Shown here piece by piece: positions 36,801-47,444 of a stretch of 64,000 nucleotides of DNA (position 1 is its first letter; each line of letters opens with the position of its first letter). Made by a program: the position numbers and the translations under genes. Under the pieces are notes generated by a model. It ran no database searches, was not told the origin of the DNA, and worked only from the letters and a program-made list of their open reading frames with translations. Source of the DNA: Tribonema minus (taxonomy: Eukaryota; Sar; Xanthophyceae; Tribonematales; Tribonemataceae). Where the stretch lies: positions 62,001-126,000 of the forward strand of contig JAFCMP010000102.1 of NCBI GenBank assembly GCA_017506865.1, written 5' to 3'.

Positions 36801-37215
36801 CTCCAGTACCTGCAGATTCAAAAAAGCGGGATGGTGGCTCAGATGAGACAGGGCGTAATGCTGCAGTCAATGTTGGGCAGCCTAAGGTGCGCTTGCGATC
36901 TGCGAATCTAACGCGAACTCAGAAAGATCGCGTTTGGCGAGACACAGGACAAATGCCTACACATCTTTACAGAACAGCACACATTTCCATTACCTGACTG
37001 GGGCTGTGCCAGAGGCCTGCTCCGAATCTCTTCTTGCTTGGTGATTCCGGAAGCGACTTGGGTGAATCCACGCTTGCACCCTGAAGCTGGTCTTGTGGTG
37101 CAGCTGGTTGGGGCGACGATGTAGCTGCATCCTGGTCCGTGGGAGGCGCTGCTGGCGTCTTCGCTCTGCTGAAGGACTTTTGCAGCTGAAAAAACCTGCT
37201 GGAGCTTTCAGACAT
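28004..37215 (-). CDS. C2 domain and IQ-motif protein, eight exons
   Basis: Exons 36994-37215, 35073-36809, 34412-34587, 33654-34090, 33048-33392, 32279-32776, 31052-31184 and 28004-28721 join in consistent phase to about 1,421 residues. An N-terminal Ser/Pro segment (1-74) is followed by a C2-like domain (about 92-225: LLFTAFEARNL, DPHVVFTVCG, VTVEVFNGDLLLGSLV), a long Ala/Gly/Ser-rich linker, and a charged coiled coil. IQ motifs follow: AARIQSAWRGKRARRELRR, then one split by the exon 2/3 junction (AIQ + AAFRGHRGRQR), weaker ones (LQRWWRRHRRR, TTLQARARGM), and ARAATVIQQGWRGRMAARL near 1360. C2 suggests membrane or calcium-linked docking; IQ motifs suggest calmodulin or centrin binding. The last intron holds an antisense LINE. 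The stop at 28004 is the least certain part, since another C-terminal splice form is possible. Confidence 0.75.
28869..30654 (+). mobile_element. LINE family B, copy B2, inside intron 7 of the C2/IQ gene
   Basis: The longest family B copy, 1.79 kb, in antisense to the host gene. Flanking AAGTACATC at 28860-28868 and 30655-30663 is a 9-bp target duplication. An Ala-rich region comes first, then KRPNQSALADAVAT, the zinc-finger-like CKLCGKSPGGTLHARLC, RRMDIVLPADAF, LPLMVDVTCFEAQV and GSFGSIGEQGRKLL, and a 3' UTR ending AATTAATAAAAA. A frameshift near 29,735 splits the frame, as seen by comparison with the copy at 48.5-49.8 kb, which is open there. The RT domain is absent (5' truncation). Confidence 0.9.
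30754..30899 (-). repeat. Two 30-nt copies of the C2/IQ exon-7 3' edge with splice sites
   Basis: Intron 7 contains two segments, 30870-30899 and 30754-30783, that match the last ~29 nt of exon 7 (IQ core LQARARGM). Each is preceded by GTTCAG and followed by a GTGSGG donor. Both are exactly 30 nt with the phase needed to follow exon 7, so each could be an in-frame cassette adding about ten residues such as TLQTRARGM. The copies share flanks that the true exon lacks, so one probably came from the other. Confidence 0.7.
31211..31262. repeat. Interstitial telomere-like repeat (TTAGGG) in intron 6 of the C2/IQ gene
   Basis: Degenerate TTAGGG units on the plus strand sit about 25 bp upstream of the exon-7 acceptor at 31185. 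As the minus strand this is a CCCTAA-rich, pyrimidine-biased tract in the usual place for a 3' splice-site tract. More single units follow to about 31,495. Confidence 0.75.
32093..32135 (-). repeat. Diverged copy of the C2/IQ exon-6 3' edge
   Basis: The sequence before and after the donor at 32092 (GTGAGCGCTGCTGC) matches the exon-6 end and donor at 32278. The encoded ends are similar (VVQRTHAG against AVQRRHAG). No acceptor that would keep the frame is obvious. Confidence 0.5.
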
Positions 37216-37498
37216 TGTTGCTTGCACTGCAGCAGCAGCCTTTTTTTGGCAGTTGGACCAAGTTGAACTTTCGAGTTGTCCGTTACGAATGAGAGAGAGA
37301 GAGAGAGAGAAAAAGAAAGGGAGGTGTTGCAGAGCAAGCAGAGCAAGACTAGCTTACAGCAAGCCTCGGTAGCCTTTTCAGGGACGCATCTGCAGCCAGG
37401 GAACAAGGAGTTGTGGAGTAGGGATTGGATTATAGTTGCCAGCCCCTGGTTTTCTGTTGCGAGATCCAGGAACCACGTGTTGAGGACTGGACGGCACC
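37216..37498. promoter_or_regulatory. Shared 283-bp region between divergent C2/IQ and LC8 start codons
   Basis: The two ATGs at 37215 (minus) and 37499 (plus) face away from each other with only 283 bp between, so promoters and 5' UTRs of both genes must lie here, or in 5' introns not detected. A (GA)n run occupies about 37,288-37,310. No TATA box or other site can be named with confidence. Confidence 0.55.
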
Positions 37499-39759
37499 AT
37501 GAGTGCCCGGCCTGTAATCAAGACCAGCACCATGCCCGCTGACATGCAAGAGGCGGCGATACAGGTAGGCAACTCTCGATACAGCAGCAGCAACGTGTCC
37601 TGGAGACGCTGGCATGTCAGTCGCGCTGATTGCCGATGCCTGGCTGCTTGCGAGGTGCTGAGCAGGTGGCGCAGGATGCAATAAAGGACAACAACCTGGA
37701 GAAAGAGATCGCACACGCCATCAAGACCAATTTTGAGCGAATATACCCCAGGTGCGTGACTCAAGCTGGCCTGTTCATCCTGAGCAGAGTCCTGTGCGCG
37801 GTGCTGCTTCAGTACGGCTGTACACTCACCAGTCGAAGCAGCACGCTTTGTCGTACCTCTTTGAAGTACATATGTAGCTGCATGAGATTGTTCTACAGCC
37901 CCCGCCACTCGAAGCAGCATGCTTTGTCGTACTTCTTGGAGAACATGGACACCTAATTCGCGTTCCAGACTTTGCCATCTCGTACGCACTACATCCTGCC
38001 GCTCTCATACGGTAGCCAGCGTGCCTCATCTTTCTGACACGTCATGCTTTGTTTTGATTCATGCTTGCTGCCGCCAACTTCAATGTTCCGTGGCCTCCGC
38101 GCCTCTTCGTACATTGCTTTTCCGCCATATCCACAGTACTTACATAACTGCTTCTTGTTGCTGGGCAGATCTAGCTTCATAGGGTACGTAGTGCCATCAT
38201 TCTGCTATGGTCACTTTGCACTGTCAGCATGCATGTCTGGGACAAGGGCAGGACGTTTTCCACCGCAATCATGCTGACACAACCAAGGCACGTGACGCTG
38301 CAGCCGCACACTGCTCCCAGATGCTGCTGCCATGCATCCTGCGCAATTGAAGTTCGCTGATGCGTACTCTCGTCGTCTCTCTGCTGCTGGCCGCCCCTGT
38401 CTGTTGCTGCAGCGTATGGCACTGCTTTGTTGGCCGGAACTTTGGGTCCTTTGTCACCCACGAGCAATCCAAGGTGAGCACCACATGTATGTACATATAC
38501 GAATGTACTACTTTGCAACAGCTCACAACAGACTGCAGACACAAATTCATCCGACAGGATGACGGACCCTTCCGCCCTCCCCCCCGTATTCAACGCCATG
38601 ATGAAAGTCTGGCCAATTTTGGCGCGACTGAAGCAGCAGCAGTGCTGATGTGTCTGTGAACACTGCCCATTGTGGTGTCTGTCATATGCTGCGTGCTCTG
38701 CTGGGGCGATACAGCGCACACACCCAAACAGCTACTGCGCTTTCAACATTGGGTGTGGTCGCACACCGACCATCTTCGGGTACATATTCTCATCCTAGCT
38801 TTATGGTGGTAGTGAGTGTTGCGTATGCTCCCAGCAGGGAAAAGTGCACGAGCTCGATAGGAGCAATCATGTTGTATACGACGTGGTGTGGAATAGCATT
38901 ACGCCCCCTCAAGCGGAAGGAAGGGAGTAAGTCAATAAAGTACATGTTTGCAACAACACGCAAGCTGGCCATGTGCAGCCATGCCAGAGCACCGAATCCG
39001 ACATGCGGCGGAGGCAAGGGCAAGTGAATGTCTTGCCACCGCTGCGCATGGATCTGATAAACCCTTACCTCGGTGTTGAGCGAGGGATGCGAAACCGCCA
39101 ACTGCCATTGCATGCAGAGCTAGCCAGTCGGGCGCTCAGCGACTGTGCGCCTAACCCCAACCCTAACCCCAACGCTAAGGCTCCTAATGTCTTGTGAGTG
39201 CGCCTGGCACCGTGCCAACCCTGATAATGGTGGCGGCTCTGACAGTAATCCTAGCCCTACATAGCCCTAATCGCCGACCCTTTCCTCAACCCTTAGAGCT
39301 GTGTCAGTCTTCAGCTTTTAATGCAGCACCCGCTTGCACAAGACGCATCGCATCTTTCTTGCACACTTCGCGCTCAGCAGATGAGAGCACGGGTGTGCAG
39401 CATGTCAAAGCCGTCACACTAATGCAATTGAACAGCATACTTGAACTACAGCAACAGCTCGGGCGCTGCCTTGCATGATGAGAAAGGAAGCTACGTGCTG
39501 TGCTTGTTTCGACCTGCATGCTGATACAAGGGTCATGGTCGACACATCTACATTATTGAGTTATGACATAACACTGTCATGTTATGACAACAGTATGTAC
39601 GCACAAGTACATGCCACACTGCGGGACAGCTTTGAAACGCAGTTGTTACAGCGCCATGCTGACAGGTGAACCTGCCCATGCCCTGCTGCTCTCTTTTGTC
39701 TGCAGTTCATATACTTCTACATTGGGCAAATGGGGGTCTGCCTCTTCAGCACAGCGTGA
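37499..39759 (+). CDS. DYNLL: Dynein light chain, LC8 type
   Basis: Exons 37499-37564, 37666-37751, 38413-38473 and 39706-39759 join in phase to 88 residues, against 89 in animal LC8. Conserved blocks are ADMQEAAIQ, NNLEKEIAHAIKTNFERIYP, WHCFVGRNFGSFVTHE (the near-invariant core) and FIYFYIGQMGVCLFSTA. LC8 is a homodimeric hub that binds short linear motifs in dynein intermediate chain and many other partners, in cytoplasmic dynein and in flagellar axonemes and radial spokes. One residue appears missing before FIYFY relative to animal LC8. Intron 3 is 1.23 kb and contains a telomere-like repeat. The start is the first ATG and gives the family's usual N-terminus length. Confidence 0.93.
39149..39180. 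repeat. Interstitial telomere-like repeat (CCCTAA) in LC8 intron 3
   Basis: Four or five degenerate CCCTAA/CCCCAA units on the plus strand, with a further unit near 39,260. The tract lies about 500 bp upstream of the last LC8 exon. Confidence 0.6.
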
Positions 39760-41858
39760 GGCAGACACAGCAATAAATATCATCTCCATGCCATCTCCTG
39801 TCACGATCACGATGCGTTAGTTCTCTTTTCTGCTGCGCTCACCTCATGCCTGCATTTTGCCATGCCTGCCATCCAGATACTGCAAACTCATACTTCGGAA
39901 GTATGAATCGTGTTATGCTGTGCGCGTGTGTTCAAATTTTGGTTACAGTGCTCAAACTGGGGAGTGCGGCCAGGGTGCTTCTGATACCAAGCACCTCGGT
40001 ACCTCCTGTAGGCACTGGTGGTGTCCAGGCACCGAGATGCGCTATACACAAGTGTGTCGTATGAGAGATGCCGTTTGGCGACGTCGTTTAGAAGGGATTG
40101 TCATTGAGACACTTTTAGACTGTCACATGAGTCATGACGCATAAATTCTGTACATGTTACAAGCTTTGCTTCAATCACTTTTTTGTGCCCTGAGCGAGGA
40201 TTGACAAAGTCGCCTAACCCAAAGTAGCAAGGTGCTTTGTGATACTACTGTCGTGCAGGTACCAAGATGCATTGTTCCAACAACACTACAGTAGTGTCGT
40301 ACAGGTACCGAGATGCGTTGTATTGACAACCTGGGCGCACAAAACCCAAACTGCAACCTCTACCTTCCATGAAAAACGAAAATCTGCACGCTCAACGCTC
40401 ACATGTTGTGACGCAACTGTCCTGCTGAACCCTGCTGCTCGGCATGTGCACACGCACCTGTGAATGTGTTACGGTGGGACTTTAGATCTCACGTCTTGAA
40501 AGCCACTTGAGCACATAAGGCTCAGTGCTCGAAGTAGACAGCTGACAGTTCAGGTCGGCGTGCTCGAATAGGATTTCTTCCTGCTGAGCGCTGTGGTTCA
40601 GCTCATACATACATACCCTGCTTGTGTCAAGTAACTCCTGAATGACACTGGTGGGTGTGCTTGCTGAAGTCTTCTGGCCTGACACTGGTGGCACTGCATC
40701 CATCAAAGCCCCGGGGGGACCTATGCTCACAATGTGAAGATTAGATGCTGCAGGTCAGGCACCGTGTGCGCAAGTCAACATGCCAAGTTCAGCTTCAATG
40801 TGCTAAATTCAACTTCAACACCGCAAGGCGCGCTGAAGGGCAGATAGTGCTCTGGTCTGCTGAGTCACCCTTGAGCACTGTGAACAAGGCGTGCACGCAG
40901 TGTGACTGACTATGTACACCATTGCATGCCGTAGGTCACTTAATCCTATGCACACCATTGCATGCCGTACATCACGCAACATCAGTTGTGCCGAGCACAG
41001 GAAGCAGCCCAGCACGCACACAGACAGCCTCGTGACAAGTTCCATTTCCCGAAACAAAACGGGGGCAAATGGTGTTTCTTTGGGGGGAGGAGGAGAGGGA
41101 CGAGAACGGGGGGCGATTTTGCAGTAAACTGTCACACACAATCCACTCGCTCCGCCGGGCACCGGGCGAAGAGGGGTCAGGCTGCTCTGCGCGCTCCCGA
41201 CGCAGGGATAGGATACGCCTCCGCCGCTTGGAGGAGTAAGGTAAATTGTTAGGCTACGGTGGTCCGAGGCGCGGGGGGGGTGCGAGGCCCTGAGGCAGAG
41301 GCATAGCTGTGTAGGTATGCTAGGATGAGGGGGGCTAGGGGGGTAGGGGTAGGCAGGTGTCTGGGAGTGTGGGGAAGCCCGCGCTCGCACAGCAGAGCGC
41401 GTCTAGCAGCTCTCTCGGGTTTGGCTGCCAAAAGTGAAAGAAAGGTTACAGGTACAGCACAACACATGGCTTTCGCACGGCGCGCACACACTTCGATCCC
41501 CTGCAACTCCCCCCCCCCCCCCCCACTCTCCCCCCACAATTGCGCGTGTCACGTTTTGATGCTGCTGGATCAGCAGGCCTACCCCCCAAAGGGACCCGCT
41601 CGCATGTCGCCGCAGCAGTCTTGCCCCCCCGGGGAACGCAGGTGCTGCGCCGCCCCTCCCTCAGCACCCCCAAATTACAATAGAGAGATACCCCACTTTC
41701 CCCCCCTCTCCCCTCTCCAAGGAGCATCTCCTTGCCCGCAACAAGCGCTGTGGCCACAGTCCCCACAGTTGCGCCCTGTTAGCGGAGCCCCCCCTTCCCC
41801 TCCCCCGTCCCGTGAAGCAGCAGCTAGGTATGTTAGAGAAAGGCCGTCCGGCTACACA
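39760..41858. other. Intergenic; possible small minus-strand exon and a C-rich tract
   Basis: Contains the old LINE tail listed next and three copies of a short block around ACCGAGATGCG (40,038, 40,260 and 40,305). A minus-strand stretch at about 40,630-40,735 encodes GPPGALMDAVPPVSGQKTS before a GTATGT donor, which could be an exon of an unknown gene. About 18 C lie near 41,507-41,524, and C-rich DNA continues to 41,800. No complete gene is supported. Confidence 0.35.
40060..40207 (+). mobile_element. LINE family B, old 3' tail
   Basis: Matches the family B 3' end in order: GAGATGCC.TTTGGCG, then GACACTTTTAGACTGTCA, then TTTTTTGTGCCCTGAGCGAG. Many substitutions mark it as much older than the copies at 27-31 kb and 48-51 kb. 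Flanks are too decayed to read a target duplication. Confidence 0.65.
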
Positions 41859-44800
41859 TCACTTCTTGGGCACTGCCTTGAGCTTATTAAGACCAAGTGC
41901 CTCGTTGTCCTCCATGATGGTGCGCAGGGGCGTTATCTGGCGCCCCGACTCCGTCTGGCCAGTCACCTGTTGAAGAAAACGAAACAAGCCACGCGCGTGA
42001 GCGACTCGTGAGACGCGAATGGCAGGTCGGATCGAAGAGCATGCAAGTAGTGAGGTGTAGTATTAGTGCATGTGTAGAGGTGCGTGGTGTACGACAAGAA
42101 ATCACGCGTGGGCGCAGGCAGGTGGTGTCAGATTGAGACGAAGAGCATGCACGTACTGGGAAAGTTTCAGGGCAGAGACCAGATCACTGCACTGCTCCAG
42201 TGTGGTCTCTCATGGTCCGCAATCATCGCAGGAGTGACCAACTGCCTTCCTCGTGCAGAGCCCCCGGGTTCATGCTTCAAAGCTGTGCATCAATGTCAAG
42301 CATGCTTGTGCGCTCAAACTGCAAGTTGAAGTACACTGAACCACAGCTCTACGCATCAGGCACTCCGCGATGCTGCTGCGGCAGCACGATTCACCCCCAG
42401 TCCCTGAAACCTTCCAACGCCCCCCGCCTCACAAAAGAACAGCGGCAAGCAAAACTTCAAGTAATGAAGTAATCAACAGTCGTACTTCAAGCGGGTGACG
42501 CACACACCTGCAGCGCGTCCGGCCGCGGCGCCACCGACCCCGGCGACGACCCCGCGATGCTGCCGCTGCGCTCGTTGAGCGGCTGCGGCGTGGACATGGC
42601 CGAGTGCGGCGTGTTGAGGTTGTTGAGCTGCGCGTCGTACGCCCCGCCCGCCTGCAGCACGATGGGCGGCGCGTAGGGGTCCGCGGGCGGCGCGCGCAGC
42701 GCTCCCACGCCACCGCCCGCCGCCGCCGTCGCCCCCGCGCGCGCCTCGAAGTGCGCCGCGTCGTACGCCGGCGGGTACTTGCAGCCCGGCGGCAGCTGCC
42801 CGAAGGGCGCCTTGGGCGGCGCCTCCAGCGCACCAGCGCCGCCGCCCTTGGCCTTGCCCTTGCGGTTGCGCGTCGCGGCAATGCCGGACGCGGCGCCGCC
42901 GACGGTCGACGCGGCGATGGCGCTCGCGACGGCGGTGCCGGGGGTCGCGGGGTCGCCGCCGCTGCTGCCGTCGGCGCCGGCGCGGTCCGTCTCCGCGCCG
43001 TCGAGCTCGTACATCTGGTTGATGGTAGGCTTGAGCATCTTGTTCTCGCGGTGGCGGCGCAGGAGGCGGTAGCACAGCGCGGCGATGATGAGGAGGCAGA
43101 CGCCGGCGGCGACCGCGACGCCGATCTGCCAGCCCTGGATGCCGCCGCTGGAGGTGTCGCCGTCGGGCAGGTCGGTCGTCTTGACGGCGGTCAGGATGCC
43201 GTCCGCGTAAGTGCCGATCGACATGGTGTTGCAGAAGTCCTTGGCCTTGCTGTCGCCCGTGAAGAAGCCCTGCGTCGCGTGCGTTACATGATAAACACAA
43301 AAGTGTTAAAAGAGTCCAGAAGATTATTCATCTATAAAGCAACAAATGCTTGAAAAGAAAGGATCGGCCGTGAGGATGCCGTCCGCGTACGTGCTGATCG
43401 ACATGGTGTCGCAGAAGTCTTTTGCCTTGCTGTCGCCGGTGAAGAAGCCCTGTGTTGTGTGCATGGCACGCGGTGGCGGAGGGGGTCAGGTCAGAACTAG
43501 GGTTAGGGTTTGACACGGGCGGCAGAGCTTTTTGATGAAGCGAGCATGCAACGGTGAAGAGATTATTAGGGTTAGGGGGAGGGTTGGCGTAGTTCGTACT
43601 AGGGTTAGGGTTTGACAGGCGTCAGCGCAACTGTGAAGGCGAGCACGCTGCGGTGATGTAGGCGCTGTGCAAAGTCAATGGCGGGTGAATGTAGCCCTGC
43701 GCAGCAGAGTGTTACGGTTAGGGCTGGGGTTTGACAGGTGGCAGCGCTCGATGGCAAATGGACGCAGTGCTCTCGCCAGATGGCAGGTGGTGGCGGTCAC
43801 GAGGCTGTCTGCGAGGGCATGCTGCCTTTAAGTTGGCTCGCCAGCATGGTACTTCAAAGTGTGCACATTACTCCTTGAGGAGCGGACATGACTCAGGACT
43901 AGCAGTGTTTGTTTATTGTATCAGCAAAGTGGCAAGTTGATGCTCTACTTCCAAGTGCAACTTTGCTCCATCAGCTGAGGATCGCCAGCATCCAAGCCTG
44001 CGCAGTCAAATTAAGTACTGCAGTTGGCCTGAGGACTCTGTGGCACCCACACAGACCTGGCCGGATATTTACAGATGCCGAAAAAGCAACTGCAGCGTTG
44101 CGCAACTTGTCACTCATTTCACCCATGATGGCAAGCTGCAACGCGCTGCGCACAATCTGCACACGGCCGCTTTCGCATATGATATTTCAATTGACAGCAC
44201 ACTGCTGAGCGGTGCCGAAGCGTGACTAACCCTAACCCTAACCCTCACCCTTACCCTGACTAACCGTAACGCTAACCCTAACCCTAGCCCTAAGCGCGAC
44301 TCACCGTGATGCCCAGGTCCGGTACGGACCACTCGCGGCAGTCAATCGTGTACTCGTAGTACTTCTTGTCCGTCCATAGGAACCCCTGGCCCCAGTCCAG
44401 CGTCACGTTGTACACCTGCGCCGCGTTCGCATTGGTGCACGGGGGAGTCACGCCCGTCTTGGGGTTGCACTTGGCCTCGCAGAAGTCAAACTCCCACACG
44501 CCCTGCAGCGCGCGCGGCGCAGTCAGAGAGCAGGGATGGTATGTATGGGTCAGCGGTGCTGCATGCGCTGCGTCAGGGCGAGCCTCCCAAACCCTAATGT
44601 CTAAGACTTGAGGCGTCCCTTAAGCGCCTGGGCCTGAAGCAGGGGCAATGTTCATTGCTCCAGTATGTGGTACAGGGTCTTCGATTTGCCCGCGCCGCGC
44701 GCTCGTGCTGGTGTGGCTCCATTTGTAGCTGGTGCATGTGGGGCGTCACCCCCGGCGCTACCCAGGAACTAAGTCTCTGTCGTTGCTTTGAGTGCTGCCA

Positions 44801-47444
44801 TGTACAACGTTTGAAGCCCCCTCCCCCCCCCTTCGTATCCCCCCATTGCTGCCGCACAACATTCCTCCTCCTTGATCACAACCCCGCTCCTGTCCTGCCT
44901 TTAAGCCTCACAAGCTCCCTGCGCGCCTGCACAGGCTAGCCACAACAACCCCCATTAACCCCCCCCCCCCCTTTCCCCCTCCCTCACACACATACTCCTC
45001 TCCTTGCACAGTCCTCTCCTTGCGAACTCCCCTCCCTGAGTTTCAAAGTCCCCATCTGCAGCTGTGGTTCCACCTCTTGTCGCTGCTGAACCAGGCAATG
45101 TGGCATGTTAACGTGGTGCCACTTAAAGTGGCATGCGAGGTACTAATGATGCATATAACGGTGCCGCATCACAACGTGCTGATGATGCGAGTAATTGTGC
45201 TGCCACAGCTGCTTCACGCAGAAAGACAGGCATTTTTCACTTTATACAAGACCAGCTGTGCTCAACTTCAACTGGGGTACCCCCAAGATGTAGCGGCAGT
45301 TGCAGTATCACGTGTGACAGTGTATGACTTTGTTCAGCACACTGCAGGTGTACTACCTACGCCGCGGCCGAAGATGCATCAACTTCACGTTGCCACCACA
45401 AAAAAGCAGCAGCGCTCAGTCCCTCCTCTCACCCTGTGGCACCCCTTGAGGTTGGGACAGTCCGGCGTGGCGTCCGCCACCACGGCTGCGTAGTCGCAGG
45501 GGCTCACCACCGGCGCGGCAGCTATGTACTCCCCCACGTACTGGCCAACTTCCACGCCGCCAATCTTCTGCACGGCTGCGCAGGGGGGGAGGGGGGCAGA
45601 GTGCACGGTACAGTACACAGTACAGGTCAGTGCATGTGCCAGTACACAGTAGAGTCAAGGGCGGCAGCGCTCAGGTCTTCGTTGCAGCGCTCATGAGCGG
45701 GACACAGCGCACGGTGTGAGACGGCAGCTGAAAGGTGTTTGTTGCAGTACTCTGCACGGCAGCGCGTCCAGTGACAGTACAGAGTACACAGTGCAGGACG
45801 CACAGAACGGGACGAGACAGCGCTCCCACGTGTTGTGTTGACGTTCTCAATGTAGGGCAAGAAAGCAGTGCTGAGTGGCGCCTCTGCTGTTGTTTATTCA
45901 AATTAGTTGGCCCATATACATGCGCTGGACTGGTTTGTTGCAGTAATGACTTGACTTGACAAGGGGGCGTAGGTGAGGCTTGGATGTACAAAGTTCACTT
46001 TCACTTCATCAGCTGATCAGACACTGAATCGAAACGGTGCAGGCCACAAATTCATCAGATGAATTTGTGGCGAAGGACGGCTATCGCAAAAAAACATTGC
46101 ATCAGCCAATGTTGCAGATGAGCTTTTGTGATACCAGTGCCTTTGAGCCAGTTGCACAATGCTGCAACTTCCGCGCATCCAACTGCACTGGAAAATTGCA
46201 AACACACATCTGCAACAGTCGGTGCCAAACTGTTGCTGACGATCCCATCATCGCCTTGTGGCCTGAAGGGCCTCAAACAAGAAGAACAGAAACACATGTG
46301 CAATTCCCAGATATGGCCAAGCATCGCGCCCAAAGCTGTGAACGGGAGCTGATGACACACACAGACACAAAGCTCACCCTAAACATAACCCCAAACCTTA
46401 AGGATGCTCGCTGGTTAGCCTGGCACTTCTGTTGTAACTTTGTGCATGATGAACTTAGGCGCCACTTGCTCACACAGGTCTACATGGTTTAGGGTTGGGT
46501 TAGGGTTACCAAACAGCCAACATGCGCCTCTGCAGCAATGCCGTGCGCCCGCTATGTAACGCCGCAACTCGCAACTTCAAGTATTAGCAATCACACACTC
46601 AGGCTCCAACAATACCAAGTTGGGACTCACCGGTGATGCCCTCACAGATGTACGGCTTCTCCGTGGTGTCCACGTTCAGTGTCCCGTACAGGCCCAGCCC
46701 CACTATATTGAACGCATCGCAGGTGGCAAAGAAGTCATAGGTGAGGTCTTTGCCGTCGGAGACCGTGTGCGTAGCTAGGTCAAACACCCCCTCCATTACC
46801 AGTACCCCGTCCTCCGGCGTGCATTCCTTCTCCGTGGCCGGGAAGTCGCAGCTGTAGATCTTGTACGTCCTCTTGTCCACGCAGGCCCGAACCTCATTCG
46901 TGCAGAATACGCTTGTGGAGGTGGTGTCGCTGCCTGAGTCCGAGGTCAATGGGAGCTGCGCAACGGGCTTGATTGTCGGCTTCGCCGCCACAGGCTTGGC
47001 GGTAGGCTTTGTGGGTACAACAGGAACTGGTGCCACCGGCTTCGCGGCCGGCTTAGTGGGCGTCACAGGCTTCACAGGTGCTACTGGCTTCACAGGAGCC
47101 GCTGGCTTCACAGGTGCTGGCTTCACTGGAGCTACTGGAGCGGGCTTCACTGGCTTGACTGGCGCCACCGGCAGTTGCGGCAGCGGCGCAAGCGTTGGTA
47201 GGGCGACAACAGGAACAGGAGCCTCAGTGGCAGCAGGCTTAAGTGGTGCAGCAGGCTTGACTGGGGCCGCGGGGGGCAGCTTGCGGTGCTGCTGTTGTTG
47301 CTGCTGCTGCAGGCTGGAGGTCACTGCTCCTGGCGCACTCTTGATAGGCGCCGACCCTCCCAGCACACCTGTGCTACAGGCAACCAAGGCTGCCGCTGCC
47401 GCCACTAAGGAGCGACGGCGCCGTGGAGCTGTGCCCATGGTCAT
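41859..47444 (-). CDS. Single-pass membrane protein with PVKPA repeats and Cys-rich ectodomain
   Basis: Exons 46631-47444, 45433-45575, 44305-44502, 42508-43269 and 41859-41966 join in phase to 674 residues. In order: a signal peptide ([19 protein letters not shown], to about 30), a poly-Gln run, about a dozen PVKPA-like repeats (roughly 55-165, probably extended and possibly glycosylated), a Cys-rich extracellular part with about 17 Cys ([17 protein letters not shown] onward), a transmembrane helix at about 431-452 ([19 protein letters not shown]), a basic stop-transfer LLRRHRENK, and a Gly/Ala/Pro-rich cytosolic tail ending LKAVPKK. This is the architecture of a cell-surface receptor or wall-anchored protein; no family is recognised. 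A second ATG at 47438 has the better context (ACCATGG). The exon-4 5' edge is duplicated upstream. Confidence 0.8.
43371..43465 (-). repeat. Duplicate of the exon-4 acceptor and 5' edge of the membrane-protein gene
   Basis: About 95 bp at 43371-43465 repeat 43191-43285 with a 180-bp offset. They include an AG acceptor and the first ~30 codons ([20 protein letters not shown]). Of about eight codon differences from the true exon, six are synonymous. No donor follows before a stop, so the copy is not a complete exon. Confidence 0.8.
43497..43612. repeat. Telomere-like TTAGGG units in intron 3 of the membrane-protein gene
   Basis: Three short clusters of TTAGGG-type units (about 43,497, 43,567 and 43,602) lie just upstream of the duplicated acceptor. 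Confidence 0.55.
44222..44297. repeat. Interstitial telomere-like array directly after a 5' splice site
   Basis: About ten CCCTAA-type units on the plus strand end within 10 bp of the exon-3 donor (GTGAGT at 44304 on the minus strand). In the sense of the gene this is GTGAGT followed at once by TTAGGG repeats. The array is degenerate, so it is not a recent telomere addition. Confidence 0.8.

Noticed and set aside
37378-37989. 203-codon minus-strand frame opposite the LC8 gene
   Set aside because: It overlaps LC8 exons 1 and 2 in antisense; LC8 conservation explains the sequence.
46037-46492. 151-codon plus-strand frame inside intron 1 of the membrane-protein gene
   Set aside because: Longer than usual for this composition, but it has no domain, lies antisense in an intron and ends in telomere-like repeats.
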